Positions 8,152 to 16,039 of a DNA stretch of 64,000 nucleotides are shown here, piece after piece (the first letter of the stretch is position 1; each line of letters starts with the position of its first letter). The position numbers and the translations under genes were made by a program. The notes under the pieces were generated by a model. It made no database searches. It saw only the letters and a list, made by a program, of their open reading frames with translations, and had not been told where the DNA came from. This DNA is from an uncultured bacterium (lineage in GTDB: Bacteria > Actinomycetota > Coriobacteriia > Coriobacteriales > Coriobacteriaceae). The stretch is taken from assembly GCA_905216145.1 (NCBI GenBank), contig CAJMST010000010.1, positions 9,772 to 73,771 on the forward strand, in the 5' to 3' direction.

Positions 8152-9339
8152 TTAGGCCTGTACGTACTTGCCGTCGGTGATGACGTACGCCGTGGGCTCC
8201 TTCTGGACCTGACCCTTATCGTTCCAGGTGAGCTTGCCGGTCAGACCGTCAACGGTAATCTTGAGCATAGCCTTGGACAGCTTCTCGGCGGCCTCGGTCG
8301 GGTCGGCGTCGACACCAAGACCGGCCTCCTTGAGGGCCTCGGCCACCGCGTGCACGCCATCGTAGGCGTCGGCGGCAAACTGGTCGGGGGTATCGCCGTA
8401 CTTATCCTTGTAAGCGTTGACGAAGTCGGCGTTCTTCTCGTCGTCGGCGGAGAACGGGGTCATGAGCAGCAGACCCTCGGCAAGAGAGGTATCGAAGCCC
8501 TCAACGCCCAGGATGCCGTCCATGCCATCGCAGCCCATCATCTTGACGTCGTAGCCCATGTCCTTGGCGTTCTTGAGCAGGACGGACGCCGGCGTGTAGT
8601 AGATTGGCGCAAAGATCATGGTAGCGCCGGCCTGCTTGGCCTTGGTCAGCTGGTTGGTAAAGCTCGTGGCAGAGTCGTCCTTAAAGGTCTCCTCGTCAAC
8701 AATCTCGAGCTTGGACTCAGCGGCCTGGGCCTTAAAGGAATCTGCGATGCCCGAAGAATAGGCGTCGCCGGAGTTATAGAACAGCACGAACTTCTCGTCC
8801 GCATACTTCTGCGCCAGGAACTTGGCAGCGTTGACGCCCTGGTTGGGGTCGGTGAAGCAAACCTGGAAGACGCAATCCTTGCCGTCGGTGATGTCCTCGG
8901 AGGACGCGGACGGGGTGATCATGAACGTCTTGGGGTCGTTACCGCACTCGGCGGCAACGGCAACCGACGCACCCGTGGTGGTCGGACCGACGAGGGCCTG
9001 CATGCCCCAGTCGAGCAGGGTGTTGAAGGCGTTGACGGCCTTCTCGCCATCGGCCTGGTCATCCTCGGCCTTGCTGGCAAGCGGCAGCTCCTTGGTCGAG
9101 AAATCCTTGCAGCCGAGCTCGACACCCTGGGTAACGGACTTGCCGTAGGATGCGTTGGCGCCGGTCAGCGGGCCGATGGTGCCGATCTTAAACGAAGCGT
9201 CGCTCGAAGCGGAACCGCTGTCGCCGCCGTTGGAGGAGCAGCCAGCTAGAATGGACATCGCCCCCAGACCTGCTGCGCTCACGATAACGCTCCTGCGATT
9301 CATAACAGGGTTCAATGACTTACCGGTGAGGCTCGACAT
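8152..9339 (-). CDS. livJ: Branched-chain amino acid-binding lipoprotein LivJ
   Basis: Substrate-binding protein of the liv importer, 395 residues, anchored outside the membrane. The N-terminus has an RR-containing signal peptide and the lipobox ILAGC with lipidated Cys34, followed by a Gly/Ser linker. The mature part shows the type I periplasmic-binding fold: KIGTIGPLTGANASYG, QALVGPTTTGASVAVA and FAADAYDGVHAVAEAL. The ATG at 9339 has an AGAGGAG site. It is the first gene of the operon, and an AT-rich region with two inverted repeats lies upstream. A fragment of a close paralogue remains at 9609-9720. Confidence 0.94.
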   Translation of the reverse strand: MSSLTGKSLNPVMNRRSVIVSAAGLGAMSILAGCSSNGGDSGSASSDASFKIGTIGPLTGANASYGKSVTQGVELGCKDFSTKELPLASKAEDDQADGEKAVNAFNTLLDWGMQALVGPTTTGASVAVAAECGNDPKTFMITPSASSEDITDGKDCVFQVCFTDPNQGVNAAKFLAQKYADEKFVLFYNSGDAYSSGIADSFKAQAAESKLEIVDEETFKDDSATSFTNQLTKAKQAGATMIFAPIYYTPASVLLKNAKDMGYDVKMMGCDGMDGILGVEGFDTSLAEGLLLMTPFSADDEKNADFVNAYKDKYGDTPDQFAADAYDGVHAVAEALKEAGLGVDADPTEAAEKLSKAMLKITVDGLTGKLTWNDKGQVQKEPTAYVITDGKYVQA

Positions 9340-9417
9340 GCGGCTCTCCTCTCAAATCTCGTCGGGTTTCGGTTGCCCGACAGGCCATCCTTCGCCGTGT
9401 TCGGCGTTCGCAAAATA

Positions 9418-9540
9418 GTAGACGCTTTAGTTAGGAAAAGTGGCGGTTATTTCGACTTTTCTTTGGATTTGTTCATTTATCCATATTTCTGCGCATTTCT
9501 ATTACTTTATGCAGTAATGCCACTTTATTGTGTGAAAGTA
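9418..9540. promoter_or_regulatory. AT-rich upstream region of livJ with inverted repeats
   Basis: This stretch is far richer in A/T than its surroundings. It has a TACTAT (reverse strand, about 9418-9423) that could be a -10 box. It also has two short inverted repeats: ATTACT/AGTAAT (9501-9518) and ACTTT/AAAGT (9522-9539). An amino-acid-responsive regulator such as an Lrp-type protein could bind here. No clear -35 box was found. Confidence 0.35.
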
Positions 9541-9608
9541 ATGTTTCCGTTCTGTTACAGGCGTCCTTGCCTTGCATAAAACGGCCCCACCGGTCTCGTT
9601 ATATGCAC

Positions 9609-9720
9609 TTAGGCGGCGATGTACTTGCCGTCCTGGATCACATAAGCCGTAGCGGGCTTTTCGACCTGGCCCTCGTCATTCCACGCCGACGAGCGCCTGT
9701 ATGCCCCAGTCGCACAGGGC
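9609..9720 (-). pseudogene. Remnant of a second livJ-like gene
   Basis: The reverse strand from about 9682 to the TAA at 9609 encodes WNDEGQVEKPATAYVIQDGKYIAA, matching the C-terminus of LivJ (WNDKGQVQKEPTAYVITDGKYVQA). Immediately upstream, 9683-9720 encodes ALCDWGIQALVG, matching LivJ LLDWGMQALVG from the first third of the protein. The two parts are joined in different frames, and most of the gene between them is gone. This is a duplicated binding-protein gene that lost its middle by deletion and then decayed. Confidence 0.85.
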
Positions 9721-9920
9721 AAACCTTATGGCACAAACGTTGACAGTTTGTTACGGAAGTTCGTTTGTAGCGAGCATGTTTCCAATGTTTCCGCAGCGTT
9801 TCGGGGGTGCCGTTTTGTGCGACTCCTGTTGCCTGGCGAGCACGCGCCCTCGGTTCACGCTAGAATGCACTCAACCTTTAAGCGGTTAATCCATCCATAA
9901 GATGCACGAAGGAGCTATCT

Positions 9921-11264
9921 ATGAGCGAACCCCTGCGCACCGTGAACGTCGGCCTCATCGGTCTGGGAACCGTCGGCGGCGGCGTGGCCCGTCTGATCAA
10001 GAGCCACCACGATGAGTACCTGGCAGCCTACGGCATCGACCTTAAGCTGACCCGCGCCTGCGCGCTTGCCTGGGAGCAGGCCGAGGCGGCAGGCATTGAG
10101 CGCGAGGCCTTTACGAGCGACTGGCATGACGTCGTCACCGACCCCGCCGTCGATATCGTCGTCGAGCTCATCGGCGGCGAGCACCCCGCGACCGAGATCT
10201 TCACCACCGCCTTCGAGAACGGCAAGCACGTCGTCTCTGCCAACAAGGCCCTGCTGGGCCGTCATGTCGAGACGCTCGCCGAGAAGGCGCGCGCGTGCGG
10301 CGTGCAGATTAAGTGCGAGGCCAGCTGCGGCGGTGGCATCCCCATCGTGAGCACGCTCGAGCACGACCTGGTGGGCAACAAGATCCTGACCATCGCCGGC
10401 ATTCTCAACGGCACCACCAACTACATCCTGTCGCGCATGGACGCCGAGGGCGCCGATTACGCCGACGTGCTCGCCGACGCCCAGGCCAAGGGCTACACCG
10501 AGGCCGACCCGTCCGCCGACGTCGACGGCTTCGACGCCGCCAGCAAGACGGCCATCCTCGCCTCCATCGGCTTTGGCACCCGCGTGACCACCGATGATGT
10601 GTACCAGCAGGGTATCCGTACCATCGGCGCCGAGGACATTGCCCAGGCCCGCGAGCTCGGCTACACCATCAAGCTGCTGGGGATCGCACGCAACACCGAC
10701 GCCGGCGTCGACGTCCGCGTGCATCCCACGCTCATCCCGGCAGACCATATGCTCGCCAAGGTCAACGGCGCCATGAACGCCGTCTACGTGGTGGGAGACG
10801 CCGTGGGCGAAACCATGTTCTACGGTGCCGGCGCAGGCTCCTTCCCCACCGCGAGCGCCGTCGTGGGCGATATCCTGTCGCTCTCCGAGCAGATCAGCCG
10901 CGGCGTGGCTCCGCTGCCCGAGATTGAGCCCTATGGTCACAACCTCGCCTTTAAGTCCATGGACGAGCTCCAGACTAAGTACTATGTGCGCCTGAAGGTC
11001 GCCGACCGCGTGGGTGCCCCGTCCGAGACGGTCGACATCTTTGCCAAGCACAACATCTCGATCTCGCTCATCAACCAGGTCGAGGACGGCAAGTCGGGCG
11101 CCAGCGATACTTGCTCGGTCATCTTCCTGACGCACCGCGCGCTCGAGAAGGACGTCCAGGCTGCCGCCGCCGAGCTTGCCAGCGTCGACTGCGTTGCCGA
11201 GGTCGCCAACGTCCTGCGTATCGAGGACGTCGAGGCCTGGACCGAAGGTGTTATGGCCAACTAA
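9921..11264 (+). CDS. hom: Homoserine dehydrogenase
   Basis: Reduces aspartate semialdehyde to homoserine with NAD(P)H, the branch step to threonine and methionine. It has 447 residues: Rossmann motif GLGTVGGGVA at about 14-23, catalytic region SANKALLGRH and EASCGGGIPIVSTLEHD (about 131-148), the hallmark GILNGTTNYILSRM, and a C-terminal ACT domain (about 355-430, YYVRLKVADRVGAPSETVDIFAKHNISI in part), the usual threonine-feedback site. AAGGAG is seven bases before the ATG. It stands alone and ends at a clear terminator. Confidence 0.96.
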   Translation: MSEPLRTVNVGLIGLGTVGGGVARLIKSHHDEYLAAYGIDLKLTRACALAWEQAEAAGIEREAFTSDWHDVVTDPAVDIVVELIGGEHPATEIFTTAFENGKHVVSANKALLGRHVETLAEKARACGVQIKCEASCGGGIPIVSTLEHDLVGNKILTIAGILNGTTNYILSRMDAEGADYADVLADAQAKGYTEADPSADVDGFDAASKTAILASIGFGTRVTTDDVYQQGIRTIGAEDIAQARELGYTIKLLGIARNTDAGVDVRVHPTLIPADHMLAKVNGAMNAVYVVGDAVGETMFYGAGAGSFPTASAVVGDILSLSEQISRGVAPLPEIEPYGHNLAFKSMDELQTKYYVRLKVADRVGAPSETVDIFAKHNISISLINQVEDGKSGASDTCSVIFLTHRALEKDVQAAAAELASVDCVAEVANVLRIEDVEAWTEGVMAN

Positions 11265-11296
11265 TCCAACGCTTGCCTAGCAATACACGCTTTGAG

Positions 11297-11329
11297 GGCT
11301 CCCGTCCGATGTGGGATGGGAGCCTTTTT
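11297..11329 (+). terminator. Terminator of hom
   Basis: A stem of GGCTCCC/GGGAGCC with further partial pairing inside, followed by five T, 33 bases after the hom stop. Confidence 0.88.
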
Positions 11330-11478
11330 GTCTCCTGCCCTAAGCACAACGACAGGGCACATTTGCGCGAGCCGCTCATCGGTAACGCGGGCTACCGTTC
11401 ACCGATATGCAAACACGGCCGATTCCGGTTACGGCTACGCTGTGCTGCGAATGTCCGCCCGCGATGAGAGGAAATACC

Positions 11479-12228
11479 ATGTTGCTCGAGGGCAAGAAAG
11501 CAATCATCACCGGAGGCACGCGCGGTATCGGCTATGCCATCGCCTGCCGTTTTATCGAGGAGGGCGCCTCCGTCACTGTCTTTGGCTCGCGTCAAGAGAC
11601 CGCCGATGCGGCCGTTGAGAAGCTGACAGCCGCCTATCCCGACGCCAAGGTCTGGGGCCGCTCCTGCGACCTCACCTCACTCGAAGCCGTGACCGAGGCC
11701 TTTACCCAGGCTGCATCCGACATGGGCGGCTTGGACACGGTCGTCAACAATGCCGGTATCTCCCAGCGTTCACCCCTCTTGGACTACACGGCCGAGGAGT
11801 TCGCAAAGGTCATGGACCTTAACGTCGTCGCCGTCTTTAATGGCCACCAGGCTGCCGCCAAGATCATGACCGAGGCCGGCCACGGCGGCACCATCACTAC
11901 CACAAGCTCGATGGTCGCCAAGTACGGCCAGCCCTCCGGCGTCGGTTACCCCACGTCCAAGTTTGCCGTCAACGGTATGGTCCAGTCACTCTCGCGCGAG
12001 CTCGCCCCTATGGGTATTCGCGTCAACGCCGTTGCCCCTGGCGTGACTAAGACTGACATGGTCGCCAACCTGCCCGAAGAGGTCATCAAACCCATCATCG
12101 CCACTATCCCTCTCGGCCGCATGGGTGAGCCCGAGGACGTCGCCAACGCCTTCGTTTTCCTAGCGAGCGACATGTCCTCCTATGTCACGGGCGCCGTGCT
12201 CCCCGTCGACGGAGCCGCCCGCTCTTAA
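11479..12228 (+). CDS. SDR-family oxidoreductase, BaiA-like
   Basis: A 249-residue classical short-chain dehydrogenase/reductase. Cofactor motif TGGTRGIG spans residues 11-18, NNAG lies near 92, and the catalytic set is Ser144, Tyr157 and Lys161 (YPTSK). Signature phrases AVAPGVTKTDM and FLASDMSSYVTG are present. The pattern of conserved residues along the whole chain resembles the bile acid 3-alpha dehydrogenase BaiA as I remember it, including the TGGTRGIG, SGVGYP and MxEPEDVA-like blocks. 3-oxoacyl-ACP reductase or sugar-type SDRs remain alternatives. The ATG at 11479 follows GAGAGGAAA. It is a single-gene unit followed by a hairpin. Confidence 0.82.
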   Translation: MLLEGKKAIITGGTRGIGYAIACRFIEEGASVTVFGSRQETADAAVEKLTAAYPDAKVWGRSCDLTSLEAVTEAFTQAASDMGGLDTVVNNAGISQRSPLLDYTAEEFAKVMDLNVVAVFNGHQAAAKIMTEAGHGGTITTTSSMVAKYGQPSGVGYPTSKFAVNGMVQSLSRELAPMGIRVNAVAPGVTKTDMVANLPEEVIKPIIATIPLGRMGEPEDVANAFVFLASDMSSYVTGAVLPVDGAARS

Positions 12229-12270
12229 GGGACCACAAGCCTCAGCTCCCAGCCTCAACATAGTCCAACA

Positions 12271-12500
12271 AAGAAGGCGCGCCGTCTGCATCAACTGCAG
12301 GCAGCACGCCTTCTTCTGTTTGAAAGGGAAGCTGCGTCCCGGTATTTCAGCTCAGAACGGGACATGGTTTCCCCCCAGACCCCCTTGCGGAAACTGCGTC
12401 CCGTTTCGAACGCCGATTCTGGGATACCGTTTCCGCAACAGGTCTTTCGCAGAAACTACATCCCACTCTGGACGTCCATTACGGGACACAGTTTCCCGAA
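12271..12500 (+). repeat. Palindromic array A: hairpin plus three units
   Basis: After the SDR gene comes a hairpin with arms AAGAAGGCG (12271-12279) and CGCCTTCTT (12307-12315), probably its terminator. Three imperfect palindromic units follow, at about 12326-12374, 12385-12438 and 12448-12498. Each is built as GGAAAC..TCCC, a spacer, then GGGA..GTTTCC. The block aligns over about 225 bases with array B at 19062, in the same orientation and with roughly four of five bases identical by eye. The rest of 12229-12690 holds no gene. Confidence 0.88.
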
Positions 12501-12646
12501 GGGCGGTTGAGCCATGCCATCCTGATCAAAACGCGACCGCATAGCACCCTAAGATAACCAGCTTTCATGCTGGAGCAAACGCATCAGGCGGCGCGACCGC
12601 TCGCCGACATGCAATTTGTTGCACAGTAAAATCGGCTAGTGGCACC

Positions 12647-12672
12647 CTTATCCTTAATTTAGCGAATAAGGT
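12647..12672 (+). promoter_or_regulatory. Inverted repeat upstream of FHA operon
   Basis: CCTTAT and ATAAGG face each other about 20 to 45 bases before the FHA gene start, close to where the promoter of the five-gene operon should lie. It could be an operator. An AAGGGAG ribosome site follows. No convincing -35/-10 pair was identified. Confidence 0.35.
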
Positions 12673-12690
12673 CAAGGAAGGGAGAATGTC

Positions 12691-13623
12691 ATGCCAAGAC
12701 GGCAAACACCGCTCGAGGTCATGTTCTCCCTGTTCAAGACTTCGTTTACCCTGAGCCATCGCGCACTTGCTGAACTGTTACTATCCGATCTGCCGTTAAC
12801 AAATGGACAGCCTACCGCCCAAATGGCACAGGACACCAGCTGGCTTTCGCGCACGATTGTGCACTCGCAGCCGGGCTCCCTAGAAGATCGCTACTTTGCC
12901 GACTGGTCCTGCGCATCGAATCAAATCCTGCACAAGCTACAGGAAAAAGGGTATTCGAACGCCGACATCTATACCATGATTGCGGCAGCGACTGACGCGA
13001 TGGCTCAAGCGCTCAGTACCTGTGGGCGTAATGGGCTCCTTTACCGGAACGCCGTCTCGCGCCTCGTCAGCTACCAGCCAGACAAAGATTACAGGGCTCT
13101 TATCTCAATCGCGCTCGTTGTTTCGACCGCCTGTTGGTGCGATCCGGCCCGCGCTATCGCGTACATCCGGAACCGCTTTGAATTAGCAGAGAACGTCAGG
13201 TCGTTTACCCCCTCAAGCATTTCTTTCTGTCCATGCGATTTAAAACAAACAGGCACCGAACATGCGATCGGCCTTATCAGGATCGACAACGAACTCGTCG
13301 TCGGCGGCCCTTATGTCATTGAGCCTTCTGTCATGGGCTCCATCATCGGAGCGCTCGCACTCGAAGACAGCGCTGTCACCGATGTTGGGCTGGATGTCTC
13401 CGCCAGGCATCTCCGTATCTTCGCCGAGAACAATGCTTGGTACGCACAAGATCTCGGTTCGACCAACGGCACGTATCTGATTCGAGCAGCCGATAACAGC
13501 GAACTTGACATCAGCTCCGGCGCACCCGCCCAGCTGTACCCCGGCGACATCCTGCGCCTGGGTCTCAGCACTACTTTTGCCGTCGTAGCAACGACGGCCA
13601 TCCTAGCAAATCCGCATTACTAA
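12691..13623 (+). CDS. FHA-domain protein, first gene of accessory operon
   Basis: A 310-residue protein with a C-terminal forkhead-associated domain (about 205-300), which binds phosphothreonine peptides. The diagnostic residues are visible: SARH at 237-240 and GSTNGTY at 256-262. The first 190 residues look all-helical and match no family I recognise. No kinase is encoded in the operon, so the phosphorylated partner is unknown. AAGGGAG precedes the ATG. The next gene begins 19 bases later. The FHA domain could let this protein recruit modified partners, but that is inference. Confidence 0.85.
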   Translation: MPRRQTPLEVMFSLFKTSFTLSHRALAELLLSDLPLTNGQPTAQMAQDTSWLSRTIVHSQPGSLEDRYFADWSCASNQILHKLQEKGYSNADIYTMIAAATDAMAQALSTCGRNGLLYRNAVSRLVSYQPDKDYRALISIALVVSTACWCDPARAIAYIRNRFELAENVRSFTPSSISFCPCDLKQTGTEHAIGLIRIDNELVVGGPYVIEPSVMGSIIGALALEDSAVTDVGLDVSARHLRIFAENNAWYAQDLGSTNGTYLIRAADNSELDISSGAPAQLYPGDILRLGLSTTFAVVATTAILANPHY

Positions 13624-13642
13624 CCATGGAAGTAGGAGGACT

Positions 13643-14749
13643 ATGAGCATCACGGATGTCATCACATATGAGGGCAATAACCAAACTTTTATCTGGAAAC
13701 ACCCCTCAGAAGATTTCAATACAGGTTCGCAACTCATTGTCCACGAGACCCAAGAAGCAATTTTCTTCCTTAATGGACAGGCCCTGGATTCGTTTGGACC
13801 GGGCAGGCATGAACTTGAGACTCAAAATCTACCGCTACTGAACGGCATTTCGAAGATAACAACCGGTGGCGTCAGCCCCTTTCACTCAGAGATCTACTTC
13901 GTTAACCTCATCGAGCAGATGGGCATCCGCTGGGGAACCAATTCCAAGATTCAGTTCATGGAACCGACTTATGGATTTCCGCTTTCGCTCGGGGCATCAG
14001 GAGAGATGGCTCTTGCTGTAAAAGAGCCCCGCAGGCTTCTTCTCAAACTTGTTGGAACCGAAGCCTTGCTCTCCCAGGACAAGTTGATCAGTTATTTCAA
14101 AGCTTTCCTGCAAACTCGCATAAAAACTCATCTTGCACAAGTAATTACCGAACAAAAACTCTCCATTTTCGAACTTGATACACACCTGGAAGAGTTATCT
14201 GGCTCGCTTAAGAACAAGCTGCTTCCCGACTTTGCCGCATACGGTCTCTCGTTAACGCAAATGCTGGTCACCGCCATCGTCAAGCCCGAAGGCGACCCGA
14301 TATACGAGAAGTTTAAGGATCTCCATTTCAAGCAATATGCCGACGTACGCGAGGCGCAGATAAAGCAGCAAGTCAGCGTTATCGAACAAGAAACCGCGGC
14401 GCAGCGAACCGTAATCTCCGCAAAAGCACGCGCAGAGAAACGGCAAATCGAAGGCTATACCTATCAACAGGAACGCAGCTTCGATGTTGCCGAAAAGATG
14501 GCCCAAAACGAAGCGGTTGGCGAATATGCAAACATGGGAATCGGCCTAGGCGTAATGGCCGGTGTTGGTGGGACCATGGGGTCAGTTATGACCGATGCAC
14601 TCTCACAAGCGACCAGCACGTCCGCGACGCAGCCCATCCCAACGGATACCAATTCGCCGCAAAGTGCTGCAAAGTTCTGTTCCGAGTGTGGATATCGCTT
14701 CTCTGGAACCGAGAAGTTCTGTCCCGAGTGCGGAGCACGGAGGTCATAA
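13643..14749 (+). CDS. SPFH-domain protein with C-terminal zinc ribbon (YdjI-like)
   Basis: A 368-residue protein resembling Bacillus YdjI and related SPFH/prohibitin-fold proteins that form membrane-associated scaffolds. The SPFH core covers about residues 20-230. A helical, Glu/Gln-rich segment follows (about 235-300), then a glycine/methionine-rich short hydrophobic stretch (GIGLGVMAGVGGTMGSVM). A four-cysteine zinc ribbon closes the chain (Cys346, 349, 360, 363). GTAGGAGG lies just before the ATG. Its last base overlaps the start of the next gene (TAATG). The fold assignment is good; the role in this operon is unknown. Confidence 0.85.
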   Translation: MSITDVITYEGNNQTFIWKHPSEDFNTGSQLIVHETQEAIFFLNGQALDSFGPGRHELETQNLPLLNGISKITTGGVSPFHSEIYFVNLIEQMGIRWGTNSKIQFMEPTYGFPLSLGASGEMALAVKEPRRLLLKLVGTEALLSQDKLISYFKAFLQTRIKTHLAQVITEQKLSIFELDTHLEELSGSLKNKLLPDFAAYGLSLTQMLVTAIVKPEGDPIYEKFKDLHFKQYADVREAQIKQQVSVIEQETAAQRTVISAKARAEKRQIEGYTYQQERSFDVAEKMAQNEAVGEYANMGIGLGVMAGVGGTMGSVMTDALSQATSTSATQPIPTDTNSPQSAAKFCSECGYRFSGTEKFCPECGARRS

Positions 14750-15414
14750 TGAAGAACACGCAGGCATATGTTGCAGCAACCCCCGTAGCCCTCTTCATAG
14801 TTATCGAAAGCGTGGCCGTACTTTTATTTGGACCCTCAACTACCTTTTGGATTGAGAGCGCATTCTCTTTGGTTGCGCTCTCCTTGTTGGTCGCAGTCCT
14901 CCTTCATGACCCCGTAAAGAAACTAAAGCTGCTTGGTATTTCCAAGACAGTTCTCATGGGGGCTTCATTTGCAATCCAGCTGACCCTAGTTCTTTTCGGA
15001 GCAGCGCTAAAGACCGATGCGTTGTCCGTTCTTTCGGGTTTCAGCATCCTTTTACTTGGCACGTCAGTAATTACGTTGTGTGCAGCAAATGCATCCGAGA
15101 GTCAAACCTCAGATGTCGAGGAACATGTCTCGACACTTACCAATTCAATGAAATCAAACAAAATCAAACTCGAACTGCTCCTAGAAGAAGCACCTAGCGA
15201 TCTGAAACCGGCAATCGCAGACGTTCTGGAAACTATGCGCTACGCAAACCCCGTTTTAGATAAAACTGGAAACCGGCCCCTTTCAAATTTGATACCTATC
15301 GCTATCGAAAATCTCGACAAAGCGGTAAAAGCAAATTCGCTCCCCGACGCCCAAGATACTTGTAAGCAACTAAAAGCATATATCCGTCAGCAGGAAATCA
15401 TAAATAAGCGCTAA
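14749..15414 (+). CDS. Four-helix membrane protein with cytoplasmic helical tail
   Basis: A 221-residue protein I do not recognise. Four hydrophobic helices fill the first half (about 8-28, 33-55, 62-88 and 90-112). The remaining 110 residues are polar and helical, probably cytoplasmic. The ATG overlaps the SPFH stop in TAATG, with GGAGG eight bases upstream, so its translation is coupled to the SPFH protein and the two may work together at the membrane. The open frame extends 21 codons upstream, but that part overlaps the SPFH gene and lacks a ribosome site. Confidence 0.75.
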   Translation: MKNTQAYVAATPVALFIVIESVAVLLFGPSTTFWIESAFSLVALSLLVAVLLHDPVKKLKLLGISKTVLMGASFAIQLTLVLFGAALKTDALSVLSGFSILLLGTSVITLCAANASESQTSDVEEHVSTLTNSMKSNKIKLELLLEEAPSDLKPAIADVLETMRYANPVLDKTGNRPLSNLIPIAIENLDKAVKANSLPDAQDTCKQLKAYIRQQEIINKR

Positions 15415-15426
15415 AGGAAGCCGGGT

Positions 15427-16035
15427 ATGGGAACCAATAAATCACACGTCAATGAAAACTATCAACACTCCTGCAACAGCACTAAATTCAAACTCGAGGG
15501 TTATCGAGCCCCTCTATCAGATTGCTTTACGCCAGACGAGCTATCAGAGCTATTTCGGTTCTACGTTTTGCAAGCACCCATCGCAAAAGATAAGACCGCT
15601 TTGTCGACGCAGCGAACGTTGACGTCTTTAGGTTGGAACGGACCCTCCATCAAGATACTAGAGAGAAAGCTATTAAAGGAGTCCGGGATAACCTCTTTCA
15701 TTTTCATAGGAAGCCAGACCATTGATGGAACTCTGGAGAACATGGCCCTAGATAAAGAAATATGCGCCGAACACCCAAGAGCGGTCCTACACAAGGATGT
15801 CAAACTAACGCTCCGAGAGGACAACTCCATCGAGCGCCGCAGCGGTGATGAAAACAGAATGCAGTGCCTATTTCGCCATCTTCGAAATGGGATTGCACAC
15901 GGACAGACATATCTGTTTCCAACCGGTTTGGTGCTAATCGAAGATCGCGACGGCAAAAGAATTACTGCCCGGATTCTCATTCGCAAAGAAACGCTTCTTG
16001 CATGGATATATATCGTTGAAAAGAAAGAGGTCTAG
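15427..16035 (+). CDS. HEPN-like protein with RNxxxH motif
   Basis: A 202-residue protein with the sequence FRHLRNGIAHG. This gives Arg153-Asn154 and His158, the R-N-x3-H arrangement used by HEPN-fold ribonucleases in toxin-antitoxin, abortive infection and CRISPR-linked systems. It resembles the pEK499_p136-type HEPN family as I recall it. The Arg/His pair lies in the last third of the chain, followed by a predicted beta-rich tail. It sits 12 bases after the membrane protein gene. RNase activity is inferred from the motif; a non-catalytic HEPN is possible. Confidence 0.72.
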   Translation: MGTNKSHVNENYQHSCNSTKFKLEGYRAPLSDCFTPDELSELFRFYVLQAPIAKDKTALSTQRTLTSLGWNGPSIKILERKLLKESGITSFIFIGSQTIDGTLENMALDKEICAEHPRAVLHKDVKLTLREDNSIERRSGDENRMQCLFRHLRNGIAHGQTYLFPTGLVLIEDRDGKRITARILIRKETLLAWIYIVEKKEV

Positions 16036-16039
16036 CTTC

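Noticed and set aside
9739..9767. TTGACA at 9739 as hom promoter
   Set aside because: The matching -10 position reads GTTTGT, and it lies more than 150 bases from the hom start; not strong enough to list.
12271..12500. Array A as a CRISPR
   Set aside because: Units are imperfect palindromes with no constant repeat separated by unique spacers, and no cas gene is nearby.
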